Below, one piece after another: positions 23,274 to 34,227 of a stretch of DNA of 64,000 nucleotides. A program made the translations under genes and the position numbers. The first letter of the stretch is position 1, and every line of letters starts with the position of its first letter. This DNA is from Gongronella butleri (lineage: Eukaryota; Mucoromycota; Mucoromycetes; Mucorales; Cunninghamellaceae), in assembly GCA_025201375.1 (NCBI GenBank), contig JAIWZP010000004.1:682001-746000 (forward strand), read 5' to 3'. Under the pieces are notes generated by a model. It was not told the DNA's origin. It was given only the letters and a program-made list of their open reading frames with translations, and did not search any database.

Positions 23274-25013
23274 TTAATCGTAAGAATGGATGCAATCAAA
23301 GCTAAATTCATCTTGAGGAGCAAGATTGCAATGGAGGCGCTTCATGTGTCTGAAGATGGAGCGACAAATGAGCGTGATGGACAGATTGTTGCGATTTGAT
23401 GGCTCCAATGGTTCCAATGGCGCATTTGTCAGCTCTTCCAGCACGAATGGCATTGGGCGCATCACTTCAATATGATTGTCCATGGCCAGAATCTCACCGA
23501 CGTGCAATCGCTTCAAATCATGCTTGGGCATATAAATGACAATGGAAGAAAGCGCGCGGGAACCATAATAGATGTAAATGCTGCGAATCAGGACGTCGAC
23601 AAGCACAGGACATCGCGTCAAAAGATCAGGAAGCACATCGGGCGACATGAGCACCACGCCATCCGTCAGCCGCAAGCCGCAAAGATGCGGAAAGAGTCCG
23701 GGGCCAACGCCGTCACCAATGGGGTCGAGCATCATCCTGCCATTGAGATCAAGCACTTTTAACCGAGGAAAGCGGCGTGCAAGGCGGCGAAACGGCAGAT
23801 GCACGTGGACAGCGTACGATTTCGCAGGATCAAAGGCATCCGAATTAAAAACATGGCGATTTTGGCCCGCACCCGTCACTCGCAAGCACAGCCTCTGCAT
23901 CAATGGACGCTCCTCGCCATTGTTGTTGCCTTCAATGCACGTCTCGTGCGTACAAATATGCAACCAGCAGCGAAATGGCGCGTCCACCACGACATCAATG
24001 GCCAACTCGACTAAATTGTCGCAGACCCCCAAAGGAAGACGATATACGCAGCTGGGTACGCTGTCTTGCGCCGTCATTGGAAGGAACGACCAATTCAGCT
24101 TTTGAATGCGGCTATCCGCCGACATCACGGGCCAATCTTCCACGGCGGCCGTGTGACATAAGCTGCCGACATGCATAGTCAAGCTCTGAAGCTGGGATGC
24201 ATGCAGATCATACTCTTGTGGCACACGTCTGAAGGTGGTATTTCGTTGACATATTTGATACTCAATGAAAAGAGCCGTGAGATTGGGATATTTTACATGG
24301 ATAAAATCGCTCCATTGGCGATCAAACACTAGGTGACGCATGCACAACGAGCGCAAAAGGGGGCACGGATCAATTTTGTCGAGCGGTGGCATCGCAAAAA
24401 GGGGACGATGGTAATTGAACGTGCTGCAAATCGCGAGATCCACAAGATTCGGCGCAACGGCGTGAATTTCGTCCAAAATGGCGAGAATCCTTTCTCTGGC
24501 CTTGCCGGACACAACCAATTTGGTCAATCCGGGCAGCACATTTTCTTTAAAAGCCGCGAGGGTCTCGGCGCTGCACTCAAGCGTCGTCAAATTCAACGAC
24601 AAAATAGCCTGGACAGGCATGTTGCGCTGCCAGCTCGTCAGGCGCTTAAGATGCGGCCACATGACCTTCACGTACGAGAAATCAACACTCTTGGACACAC
24701 GATAGCTACGTGGGACGTCCAGGACGCGCAAATTCCGCGTCACGCGTGCCAAATGGCCAATCCAAGTGTCAATGGCAAAGACACGCTCATCATACACCAA
24801 AACGGACTGAACCAGAGCCCCGACACCATCGGGGCCGCCACCTTGGAGCCCCCGACAAAAGCTTTCAGCTTGTCGCTTCGTGTACAGGTGCACGTTGGGG
24901 TACAATGCCTGCGTTGCAATCGGATACAAGGCTCGGCTGACAGTGGAAAGTTGACCAAGCGTCTCCGGCAGCATGACGTCGGCAATTAATACCCAAAGCT
25001 CCAAAGGAAACAT
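23274..25013 (-). CDS. F-box protein with LRR-like C-terminal region
   Basis: A single-exon gene of 579 residues, unlike the intron-rich neighbours. Residues 1-45 ('MFPLELWVLIADVML...LGQLSTVSRALYPIATQALY') fit an F-box, the Skp1-binding motif of SCF ubiquitin ligases. The rest contains irregular leucine-rich segments such as 'LRVLDVPRS', 'LTTLECSAETL', 'LTKLVVSG', 'LVDLAICS' and 'LKVLDLNGR', typical of substrate-recognition solenoids in fungal F-box proteins. The target is unknown. The ATG at 25013 was chosen because the F-box begins there and the open frame upstream has no ATG start and no similarity. An A-run just upstream (coding-strand T-run) fits the leader pattern seen at other genes. 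Confidence 0.75.
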   Translation of the reverse strand: MFPLELWVLIADVMLPETLGQLSTVSRALYPIATQALYPNVHLYTKRQAESFCRGLQGGGPDGVGALVQSVLVYDERVFAIDTWIGHLARVTRNLRVLDVPRSYRVSKSVDFSYVKVMWPHLKRLTSWQRNMPVQAILSLNLTTLECSAETLAAFKENVLPGLTKLVVSGKARERILAILDEIHAVAPNLVDLAICSTFNYHRPLFAMPPLDKIDPCPLLRSLCMRHLVFDRQWSDFIHVKYPNLTALFIEYQICQRNTTFRRVPQEYDLHASQLQSLTMHVGSLCHTAAVEDWPVMSADSRIQKLNWSFLPMTAQDSVPSCVYRLPLGVCDNLVELAIDVVVDAPFRCWLHICTHETCIEGNNNGEERPLMQRLCLRVTGAGQNRHVFNSDAFDPAKSYAVHVHLPFRRLARRFPRLKVLDLNGRMMLDPIGDGVGPGLFPHLCGLRLTDGVVLMSPDVLPDLLTRCPVLVDVLIRSIYIYYGSRALSSIVIYMPKHDLKRLHVGEILAMDNHIEVMRPMPFVLEELTNAPLEPLEPSNRNNLSITLICRSIFRHMKRLHCNLAPQDEFSFDCIHSYD

Positions 25014-27006
25014 GGTAAAAGCTGAAAGGACAAAAAAAAAAGTGCAGTGAGAAGGAAAACAGGCAAAAAGAAAAAGAAAAAGATAAAAGCAAGTAACCCC
25101 TCCACCCCTTTTATGGCTCACGGATGCGAATTGACCGCGCCACGACCTGCGGCATCTCCTCACATCTTTGTTTGCACGACGTTGCACATGGAACCCCAAT
25201 TCAAAGGACGACCAGGCACACAAAGCAAGCAAATCAAGGTTTCCATTGGCAAACCACGCACAACACGAGCCGAAACGCGTCCCAATGTGAAAAAAGCAAG
25301 CGAGAAACACTAATGGGACAAGTTGGAAACCAAGTGGCAGCTGTCGAAACTCGAAAGTCCCTCACACGCCTATCTAAAAATCGGCTCCATAGCCAAAATT
25401 GAAAAATTGATCGCCAGAATTGCGCCAGCTTTTTAATAAGAGCAACGGCATGGAGAAACCATGAGAAACGCCAAAAAAGAGGGGGGCCCACTTGCTCGTT
25501 GACTAGGCAATCTGTGATTTTCGATTAAATTTCAAGCCCAAATATCACGTGAAAAACGCGTCGATAGAGCCGCGTCCACGCGTGCACTAGCAAGGGCGAC
25601 GACACATGCTTAGATTGATTAAAAAAGTCGCGTCTAACTCGACGTTTGATGCACTCTTTTCATGCGTTGAAGTAGATTTTGAAACCGTGTCAAATATGCT
25701 GTCAAAGTCTGAAAAACATCACTTTTGTCATTTTACAGGGGCAAATGAGATTCTTTTGAGTATGGTACACTGCATGCCCCGCCGCACGATCTCGAGAAAA
25801 AGCTTTTCCAACCGAGCCGCCTGCTAAATAGGCACGTCAAACTGCTACAATACAATACATATCATATCATACGACTTTATCTTTTACTCTCTTTTTTAAA
25901 ATACTCTTTATCTTCATGTGATGAAGTGTTTGGGATTGGTGCTTCTTCTTTATTTATTTATTTTTTTAAAAAAATTCACAGCATAATATAATGTAGAAGT
26001 AGAAAATCTGTTTTTCTCAACGTCGTCGTTCAGAAGATATTAATGCTAGTCGGTTTGCACCGCCGTACACGGGTGCTTTGTCCACGGAGGAGGGAGCTGG
26101 GGTCATATATATAATAGACAAAATGGTGGTTTTACCCCCTTGACGCCTATGAAACTGGCGCTTCATCAGAAACTTGCTCATCTGGTACCAAATTTGGACC
26201 TGTTGATAGTAGACCCGATTCTCCAGCGTTGTTAAGTTTTTTCGCGAATCGTATCACTCAGTCCTGAGAAATCTTGAGATTCGTGTTTGCTAGTGAATAC
26301 CCAAGGTCAAACAATATTCTACGCGTTTCTCTCGATGAGCCTGACCATATGGCGCCAAATCTAGACCAGTGGATATTGAACTCGAAACTTCGATGATTCC
26401 AAGTTTTTTTTCGCAAACGGATCACTCAGTCTTGAGAAATCTCGAAATTGGTGCTTGTTAGTGAAAACCAGAGCTACAATAATATTTTACGCCTTTCTCC
26501 TGATATGCTTGACCACATGGCGCCAAATTTAGACCAATGGAAAGCTGACTCAAGGCTCCAATGATTCAAAGTTTTGATGCGAATCGGATAACTCAGTCTT
26601 GAGAAATCTTGAAATTAGATTGTTTGCTAGTGAAAAACAGCGCCAAATCAAAATGTACCTTATCACACGATAAACGATCAATGGTATTCTACGTAGCAGG
26701 ACCCCTATATGGGAGGATTGTTCTATCGAAAATGATACTCTGTGATAAGCGCAAAAAAGAAAAAGAAAAAGTGAAAAATCATTAGGACTTGCTTTATATT
26801 ATACATTTTGTTTTTCTTTTGACACTTTAGATAAATCAAGCTTGGACAACACGGTGAATAATGCGCATGCATGATGCTATACACAGGCGGGCAATAATCT
26901 ATGTCAATGGCGTGATTTATTAAAAATATAGTGAATAAAGGCTTGTAAAATATGCTATGAAAGAAGACTATGGTACAAAAAGTAGGGGAATCGAAGGGAA
27001 ATGGGC
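25014..27006. other. Gene-free region with tandem repeat
   Basis: No protein-coding frame is credible. Base composition becomes AT-rich after 25850. A three-copy tandem repeat occupies about 26169-26645. Around 26916 a minus-strand AATAAA probably serves the gene at 27007-27642. The stretch 25500-25850 looks like the repeat-like intergenic DNA at 6-7 kb and 51-52 kb in word use, but no alignment was firm. Confidence 0.55.
26169..26645 (+). repeat. Tandem repeat, period about 168 bp, three diverged copies
   Basis: Copies begin near 26169, 26336 and 26504; the third is partial. Conserved blocks in each are 'TGGCGCCAAAT'-like, 'CACTCAGTC(C/T)TGAGAAATCT' and 'GTTTGCTAGTGAA', followed in copies 1 and 2 by 'CAATATTCTACGC'-like sequence. 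All copies are in the same orientation. Divergence between copies is roughly a quarter of positions by eye. Confidence 0.8.
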
Positions 27007-27642
27007 TCAGAGCAGAATGTAGGTCATGATGAGGGCGGGGAAAAGGAGGTACGATGCGGCAAAGGTGGCGACGGACGATGCGGCGCCGTTTTGGGCAAAT
27101 GTCAAAGGCTTGCCGTCCGGACCGAGGATAGAAATGGACGCGACGGCCGAGTAACTGGCATTGCTGATGGTCGCGGTGGTCTGGGGCTCATGGGCAATAT
27201 CATTGGAGATGGTGAATGCGCCCGAGTAAACGACAGGATCCGAGCCATGCGCAATGGCAATGCGCCACGCGGTCGTGCCATTGGCAAACGACGCGGACAG
27301 AGGCACAATCACGGTGCCAATGGAGCCGCTCAGGCCCTCGGACACCACAATGCTGTTTGCAGAGAGAGGTTGGTCCGCGCCGGCCACAAGACCAATGTTG
27401 ATCGGCGAGTTGTCAGGCGGCTGCGTCCACGTCACAACCAATCTACAATTAAAAAAGAACGAACATTAGGTTTCTCTTCGTTTTCTACCATTTTTTACAT
27501 CTCAAACTTACTGCTGGTTCGTGTACCAGGTGGAATTGGCAGCGGGCGACGTGATTTGGTATGCATCGCGCTTGACGATTGGCGAGCCTTGGACGGCGAC
27601 GGCCAGGGACAACAGGAGAGCAAGAATGGGACCAGACTTCAT
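27007..27642 (-). CDS. GPI-anchored cell-wall protein with Kre9/Knh1-like N-terminal domain
   Basis: Two exons, 27512-27642 and 27007-27442, encode 188 residues. A clear signal peptide ('ILALLLSLAVAVQG') is followed by 'IVKR', a likely Kex2-type site. The module 'YQITSPAANSTWYTNQQLVV' with 'TWTQPPDNSPINIGLV' is characteristic of fungal Kre9/Knh1-like (Ser/Thr-rich GPI) proteins. The C-terminus ends in small residues ('NGAASS') and a hydrophobic tail ('YLLFPALIMTYILL'), as expected for GPI attachment. The mature protein is short, with several N-x-S/T sites. The likely location is the plasma membrane or cell wall; a role in beta-glucan assembly is suggested by the family only. A TATA-like box precedes the start. 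Confidence 0.8.
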
Positions 27643-27721
27643 TGTCAAAAGTGAGAGCAAGAGTGGGAGATTTAATGTGAATGAAAAAAAAAATAGAAGA
27701 AAAACAGACCTGACCATGGTC

Positions 27722-27730
27722 ATTTTATAG
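27722..27730 (-). promoter_or_regulatory. TATA-like element for the GPI-protein gene
   Basis: On the minus strand the bases read CTATAAAAT, about 80 bases before the ATG at 27642, with a T-rich leader between. Assigned by motif and spacing only. Confidence 0.4.
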
Positions 27731-28509
27731 CGTGCAGGTCGATCCGTCAGATCGAATGACAAAAGGTAAAAGGGGCAACAAGCCGACGGCACCCGTGCCT
27801 GGACGTTGCACAATGCTGCTTTTCTTTTTTCACATGATTGTAGTATTCCGAGACTTGACCGCTCTTTCCAGCTTTCAAATTCACGATCCGACCCGTTTTA
27901 ATAAAAAATACGGCGGCCCTTGCATTGCCTCGGATACGAAAATGTGCCTGAAAAGGCACAATCATGGTGTCATTCGACTTTTGTCAGCGTTATCCCGTCG
28001 CCCAAGGGCCACACAAAGGGATATCATGACAATTTGGTAATCGGATCAAAGTAGAAGGCGCGATAACCAGGGACAGGGCCATGCTAATGCCTCCCTTGTC
28101 ATTGGACAGCAGCTACCATGCGGACTAGATGCACGCCATGGCGACACAACAGCTCGCAGCTCGAGATGGCGAGGAAAAAGCAGAAAAAAGGGGATCCACA
28201 ACGAGATTTGCGCGCATGTGCCGCTGACACTTGCATTGGCGTGCATCCATTCCTCTTTTTTTTTCCCCACGGGCACATCCATAAGATATAGGACACGGCA
28301 ATTGGAGGAATTGGGCCACGAGAAAAGGCATTGAGGCGTTAAAACAACATCCATTGGGGGGCCGTCGATAAGGCGACAAAACAAGGTCAATGGTAATGGC
28401 AATGGCAGTGCGCGCAGCCTTTGTTTTGGAACCAGGCAGAAAAAGGCAAGAGGGTGTGTGCGGGGTCTGCGTTCTCTTTTTTTCCACAACCTTCTTTTTT
28501 GACGACACC
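27731..28509. other. Intergenic region between divergent genes (GPI protein and NudC)
   Basis: No gene is seen. Together with the leaders this should hold the promoters of both flanking genes. A T-run at 28255-28264 and the T-rich stretch at 28470-28500 (NudC leader) are the only marked features. Confidence 0.45.
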
Positions 28510-29372
28510 ATGGCCGACACGACAAAAGCACGCGACGATATGACCCCCGAGGAGCGCGAAGCGTTTGACAAGCAGGAAAAGCTGCGCGAGGATGCGGAAC
28601 AGGCGGCGTTGCCTTACAAGTAAGCGAGAAAAAGGGATAAAGAGCAAAAAATACTGACGTTGCCCGTTTTTTTTTTTTCGTGTACACCAGGTGGAAGCAG
28701 ACGTTGCAAGATGTTGACGTGGTGATCCCTGTGCCTGCTGGCACGCGCGGCCGCGATCTGGAGGTCGTGCTGAAGAAAAAATCGATCAAGGTCGCGCTAA
28801 AGGGCCAAGCGCCTATTCTTGAAGTAAGACGCGTCACCGTGTGCAAAAATGCGCAAAGCTGACCGATTTTTTAGGGCGAGCTGTGCAAGGAAATCCAGGT
28901 GGACGAGAGCACGTGGTCCTTGCAGGATCAAAAGGAAGTGGAGGTGCATCTCGAAAAGCAAAACCAGATGGCTTGGTGGGAACACGTTGTGACCAGCGCG
29001 CCAAAGATCAACACCAAAAAGATCCAGCCCGAGAATTCAAAGTTGGGCGACCTCGACGGCGAGACGCGCGCCATGGTCGAGAAGATGATGGTAACACCTG
29101 CAAAAGAAGAGGCTGTGCCCATTTGAGTCATTTTAACGCTTTTTTTTCTAGTTTGACCAGCGACAAAAGGCGATGGGCAAGCCGGACAGCGACGCGCTCA
29201 AGAAGCAGGAGATGCTTGCAAAGTTCAAGGCGCAGCACCCGGAGATGGACGTAAGAAAACGAGAAAAAAAATCGCGCCTTTTTTTTTTTTTTTTTTGGCA
29301 CGCCATGGACACTGACGCGTAATCATTGGTTTTTCTTTTTCACAGTTTAGCAAGGTCAAGATGGACCAATGA
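28510..29372 (+). CDS. nudC: Nuclear movement protein NudC (CS domain)
   Basis: Exons 28510-28619, 28691-28823, 28875-29090, 29152-29250 and 29346-29372; 194 residues. A charged N-terminal helix leads to the CS/p23 domain, starting '[18 protein letters not shown]' and including '[16 protein letters not shown]' and '[15 protein letters not shown]', with the conserved 'WWEHVV'. The C-terminal '[16 protein letters not shown]' and '[13 protein letters not shown]' are typical of the NudC end. NudC acts with dynein/Lis1 as an Hsp90 co-chaperone in nuclear migration. The last exon is only 27 nt. AATAAA overlaps about 29382. The kinase gene on the other strand ends 129 bases away, so the transcripts converge. 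Confidence 0.93.
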
Positions 29373-29500
29373 TGGATTTTTAATAAAAAAAAAAGAAGAA
29401 TAAGCTTTATTTTGCAACAATTCCTAAAGTATCATGTAAAATGGTGTAAATGCATCTTGTAGTATAAAGAAAAGAATGAGTGGGGATGGGGAAAGTGTGG

Positions 29501-32500
29501 CTAGGCAAAGTAAGGGTGATCGAGCAGCTGTGTGGCATTGCCGCGTTTGGCGGGATCACGGCTCAGCAGCTGTTTGATGAGTGCGCGGGCGTGTTTGTTT
29601 TTGATTTGGCGGTCGAGTTGGGGGATTTCGAGCTCTTTTTGGTCGTTCCAGCGCAGGCCATTGTTGAGGATGGGTGTGGATGACGAGGGGTGGGAGACAA
29701 AGTGCAGGATGGTCTCGTCCTTGATGGTGGCGGCGAACAGCGGGCGTTTTGTCTCGAGTTCGTACAAGACGCAGCCAAGGGCCCACAAATCGACGCTGGC
29801 GGTGGCCACGACGCCATTGGCGCCCTCGAGACCATAGGTCGTTGCGCGCGCGACCTCGGGCGGGCAATAGCGAGGCGTGATCACGCCTACACATTCCTCA
29901 CCAATCGTGCGACTCGCCTCGAAATCAATGAGCTTCCACGGACCTTGTGTGCGGTGCATTAAATTGCTCGGCTTGAGGTCGCAGAACGCGACGCCCTTTT
30001 CGTGGCACCATTTTAAGCAGCGCACAATGTCCATGGCGATGAATTTCGATTGACGATCATAAGCGGACGCGTCTGTGGCGTTTCTCGCGCGTCGAATGAC
30101 GGTGGACAGGGTCTCATCGAGGCGTTCCATGACCGTAAGGTATTTGACATCGTCGTCTTCATTATCATCATCGTGATTTTCGTCGTCTGTCTTGTGCTTT
30201 TGATGGTCACTCAGGGACGCCGACGATTGTGGGGTGCCGCGTGCAGTGGTGGAGGTGGACGACTCGTCTTGGATGGTCAGAACCTCGAGAAGATCAACGA
30301 CAAACGGCGATTTCAGCTTGACAAGTGACCTGCATTCGCGTTCCCAAGCCTCGCGTCTTCCAAACGACTTGACGACGGCATTTGAGCTCGATTCTGCTGA
30401 TTGAGGGCTGTGGACAGAAATGTACAGAATGCTATTTGTGGGCCCAATGACAGGGGCAATGGCTCGGTCGACGCGATAACGGCGTGGCAGCATATTGCCA
30501 ATGGCGGCAAGTGATGCATGCTTGTCATTGGCCAGGCTCGTTTCCTTTGGCGGCTCGTGGCTATGCTCTGTCGTCGTGGATGTGGTGGTAGTGGACGGTG
30601 TTGACACGGGCGCAGCATAATTGGCGCCATTGGGTGTGCCATTGGACGTGTGGGGCGGAGTAATGTTCTTTTCATCATCCAAAGTGCCATTGTTACTTGC
30701 ACTTTGCTGTTGTTGTTGGTTGTTGTGGATGGATTCGGCGCTTGCTGCAGCAGCAGCCGCCAAGAGGGTGGGATTTGCACTGAGCGTGGCTAGGCGGTCC
30801 AATGGGCTGACCGAATCGTACAATTCCGCCGTGTTGGGCACACGATGGTGCAATGTGTCGTTTGCGCCATCGTCAACTTGATCGGGCGACGAATTGGACG
30901 CGTCCGGAGCACTCGAGGACGCGGTGGGGGCACCATCGCCATGGGTGGTCGCGTCGTTAGGTGGTATCGGGTGGTGGTGATAATGTGTGGCGGCCGACGA
31001 GGACACTGGCCTTGCAACAGGCACGCTGGACGATGGATACTGGTGGTGCGTGAGCGGCACAACACGCGTCGTGTCCGTTGACGCGCCGCCAAGTTGCGAT
31101 GGCGCGCTATTGTTCGTCGCCGTTGTCGCAACGCTGAATTGCTTGCTCGCACCAGGGATATATTGGATCGGCGCCTCGGGGAGTACCGCAATTGAATCGT
31201 CCTCGTCGCCCGTCGCCGTGCTAAATGCACGCGAAAGAGACGCGTCTTTTTTTTTTTTTGGAAAGAGAATGAGAAAAAATGAGAGAAAAAAATGAGAAAA
31301 AAATGAAATTTGAGATCTTCCACTTGCAATTTGGCTTACCATCTCTTTTGCGGGCGGCAAGATCGTGGTGATAGGCGTGTGTAATAGGGACATTTCGGGT
31401 GGTTGTGGCGGTTGTGTTGGTTTTTATGCTTTGAAGGACTTCCATGCTGCTGCTGACGGGCGCGTCCTCGTGGCGATGGCTGCTGGTGACGTCATCTTCG
31501 CGGTCCGAGTTGTAGTGATGGATTCGGATGCTATTGTTCATGTGAGCAGCGAATTGGGACGCGGGTACCGAAAATTCGTTGGGTTTTTGCGTAATGACCT
31601 CATTAGGGACCTGGCCGGGGCCTGACAGGTCATTGGAGCCGCCTGCAAGGTACTGCTTGCTTGCGAGCGAATGGCGCGACCCGCGCAGCGAGTGTGGGGA
31701 CGCGGTGGCGGCGTCATCGGAGGGCGACATTAAATCGAGGACGACATGGCCGGTACTGGTGCCTGCAGCCATATCGCCCGCGCTCTGGTGGCCATCGGAG
31801 CGTCTGTAGAACGAATCGGTGTTGGTATTGCCTGTTTTTGCGGTCCAGGCCTTGGACACGCGTTTGTGGCTGTGCGAGATCTGATTGGCCGAGTCATGGA
31901 AGCCGAATCCGTGATTGTCGTCGTGATAATGGTTTTGAGGGTCATCGTAGTGGGTGTCGTGGTGGACTGGGCTGCCATAGCGCCAATAATAATCATCTTG
32001 GTCGTCATCGTCATCCTGGTCCATCATTTTCTTTTCTGTGTGCAATGATTTGCCCGTTTGCTGCTCTTTTTGCTGATTTCGACGGCGACGATAACAGAAA
32101 AAGGCAAGCGCACCGACAATGGCCAATGCCGCCACACCACCAACAACACCACCAGCAATGGCACCGACATTGGCACCGGCGCCATTGTTGCCATTGCCAT
32201 TGTTGCCATTGTTGCCATCGCTGCCATTTCCTTGCTGATTGGACGCGACGCCATTGGATTTGACATTGGACCACGACCACGCATTATAGTCGAGCACATA
32301 GATGTTATTGTCCGTGTACGACGAGCCCCAGCCGCCATAAATGTAGATTTTTTGATGGTTGGGATCATGGACGGCGGAATGGCCCATGCGCACACGTGGC
32401 CCCTGGTCCTGATTCGCCATATTTTGATAATACCACGTGAAATTCGGATACGCCGACGCATCCAGGATCCACACGCCCGAGTCGGACGCCGTCGTCGTGC

Positions 32501-33511
32501 CGCCACCATACACAATCATCTTGTTTTGCAAACAAGTCGCCGTGTGCAAGCGTCGCGGGCCCGGAATCGCCCCATTGACCGACCCAGGATTCACCTGCAA
32601 GTTCCACGTACTGCTGTTCAGATCGTACACGTACACGTTGCGCGACGCGTCCGCCGGATTGCCCGTCTGCGTGCCGCCAAAGGTGACCAAGCAATTGCAA
32701 GATGAAATGAAGCATGTCGAATGGTCCGTGATCGCAGGCCCATTGGACCCAGAGCTCCATGCATACGAATTGGCGTCGAGGAAATAAAGGCTGTTGAGCA
32801 CCGCGCCATTCATGCGATTGCCATTGCCATCCACCCCCACGCCGCCAAACGTGTAAATTCGATTGTCGACAATGGTCATTGTGTAGCCAGATGCCGTGGC
32901 AGGTGGATCTATGAGTGGAAAATAAAAAGAGAGAGGCAAAAAGTGGGCAATGGAGGGCAAAAGAGGGAAAGAGAAAAGGTCGGGATGAGCACATTTTGGG
33001 GATTTGAGGGTGGATCACCTCATTTTTTTTCTTACTGAGCGAGGTGGGATTGGCCCACGACCAGACATTTGTATCGAGCTTTTGTAAGAGGGCGCCATTG
33101 TTGGTGGTGTTGCTAGCGAGCATGAGTGTCTGGCCGGCGGCGGGCAATGACACCGCCTGGAAAAACACCTGAAGGTCGTTTGTGGCGTAATTGGAAAGCG
33201 CCTGGGCATCGTACCAGGTGCGGTTTTGTGAGTGCCATGCCCACACCGAGTTAGTGCCCATTGCGCTTGTCGTGTTCCCCGAGGTGTCCGTCGTACCACC
33301 ATAAACAATCACATACGGGTCTTGGAACACTGGAAAAAAAAACGCAATGGATGAGCAAATGCGCAATGGCTCTCGAAGAAAAAAACTTACCCGACGCATG
33401 ACCGGCTTTCCAAGGCACATTTGTCGACACGGTGCCTGGCGACACAGACTGCGCGCGGGCAACTGGGAAAAGAGCGAGAAAAAACAAGGAGGGCCGCTTC
33501 CTGAGCTTCAT
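29501..33511 (-). CDS. Kelch-domain, single-pass membrane protein with cytoplasmic protein kinase domain
   Basis: Exons on the minus strand: 33391-33511, 33036-33329, 31340-32908 and 29501-31245; 1242 residues. Residues 1-20 form a signal peptide ('SLFFLALFPVARA'). Residues ~40-340 carry kelch-type beta-propeller repeats ('YTFGGVGVDGNGN', 'LVTFGGTQTG', 'MIVYGGGTTT', 'IYIYGGWGSS'). A Gly/Asn-rich stalk leads to one membrane helix near 390-412 ('AIAGGVVGGVAALAIVGALA') followed by 'CYRRRR'. A long low-complexity cytoplasmic linker precedes a protein kinase domain from about residue 918 to the end. 'VVKSF' gives the ATP-binding Lys. The catalytic loop is 'FCDLKPSNLM' (HRD replaced by FCD, but Asp, Lys and Asn kept), DFG is 'DFE', and 'CPPEVA' is the APE-like motif. 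A glycine loop is not obvious. The last intron uses acceptor 31246 after an A-run, the only acceptor that keeps frame. AATAAA is near 29407. Confidence 0.72.
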
Positions 33512-34227
33512 GACAAAGAAATTGGGACAAAAAAAAAAGTAGAGCAACAAAGGGGTGCCTCACGTGGCAAGGAACGATCGAGACAATAGAGGCGGGGATG
33601 CAGGAAAACGAGGGGAAAAGCGAACAACAAGGAAAACGAGAGCGAGAACGGGTGGCCAAAAAAAAAAAAAAAAAAAAACCTTTCGCGAAAAAGAAAAAGA
33701 AGAACAAGAGCAAAACGAAAAAAAGGGAACCCAACCCTTTTTGTGCTCCTTTTTTTGCTTGCTTTTTGCGCGGAGTTTGATCACGCCCTGAAATTGAAGC
33801 CTTGTCTTTTCGTCACTGACGCGCCCTGCACGCTCCTTGATTGGCCATGTCTTATTTGATTTATTTCTGACCCTTTCCCGGGATGACTATAAGCACATTG
33901 ATGCAACATGCTGCAACATGACAGCCCGCATTTCTCTCAATTTTCCATTTTTTTTAAAAAAAAACAAAAAGCACAATAAAAACCTTGGCTGCCACTTTGC
34001 AATCTCCATCTCCTTTTTTGGCTGCGTGGTCTATTTTTGTCTACGATTTTTTTTTTGCTACGCGCGGCTGTCTGTTTCTCCAAAAGGACAAATTGGGTCT
34101 TGGGGCCTTCATTTTCACACATCATCTTGCTTTTTCTTTATTTTGATTGAATGGGGGAGGAGGAGAATGGCAAAGGGAGCCAAGGGGGAGGGGTATCACG
34201 GTCCATCACGACCCATCACGCTGGGTT
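33512..34227. other. Intergenic region upstream of the kelch-kinase gene
   Basis: Purine-rich from 33570 to 33725, including a run of about 20 A (33659-33678); on the coding strand of the kelch-kinase gene this is a pyrimidine-rich leader. A TATA-like word is not convincing. The part after 33780 holds the 3' flank of the AT-hook gene. No gene is seen. Confidence 0.45.

Noticed and set aside
26169..26645. CRISPR-like array
   Set aside because: The repeat is a 168-bp tandem unit with no short repeat/spacer pattern, and the window is eukaryotic.
27001..27654. A 217-codon plus-strand frame
   Set aside because: Antisense of the GPI-protein gene, which has a signal peptide, a GPI tail and a proper intron on the minus strand.
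28046..28846. A 266-codon minus-strand frame upstream of and across NudC
   Set aside because: Crosses the NudC exons in antisense and is low-complexity outside them.
31221..31339. Kelch and kinase parts as two separate genes
   Set aside because: No stop, poly(A) signal or promoter-like leader lies between them, and one 94-nt intron (31246-31339) joins them in frame. Still untested by transcripts, hence listed under findings.
31661..32705. Long plus-strand frames opposite the kelch-kinase gene
   Set aside because: Antisense shadows; the minus strand carries recognisable kelch repeats and a membrane helix.
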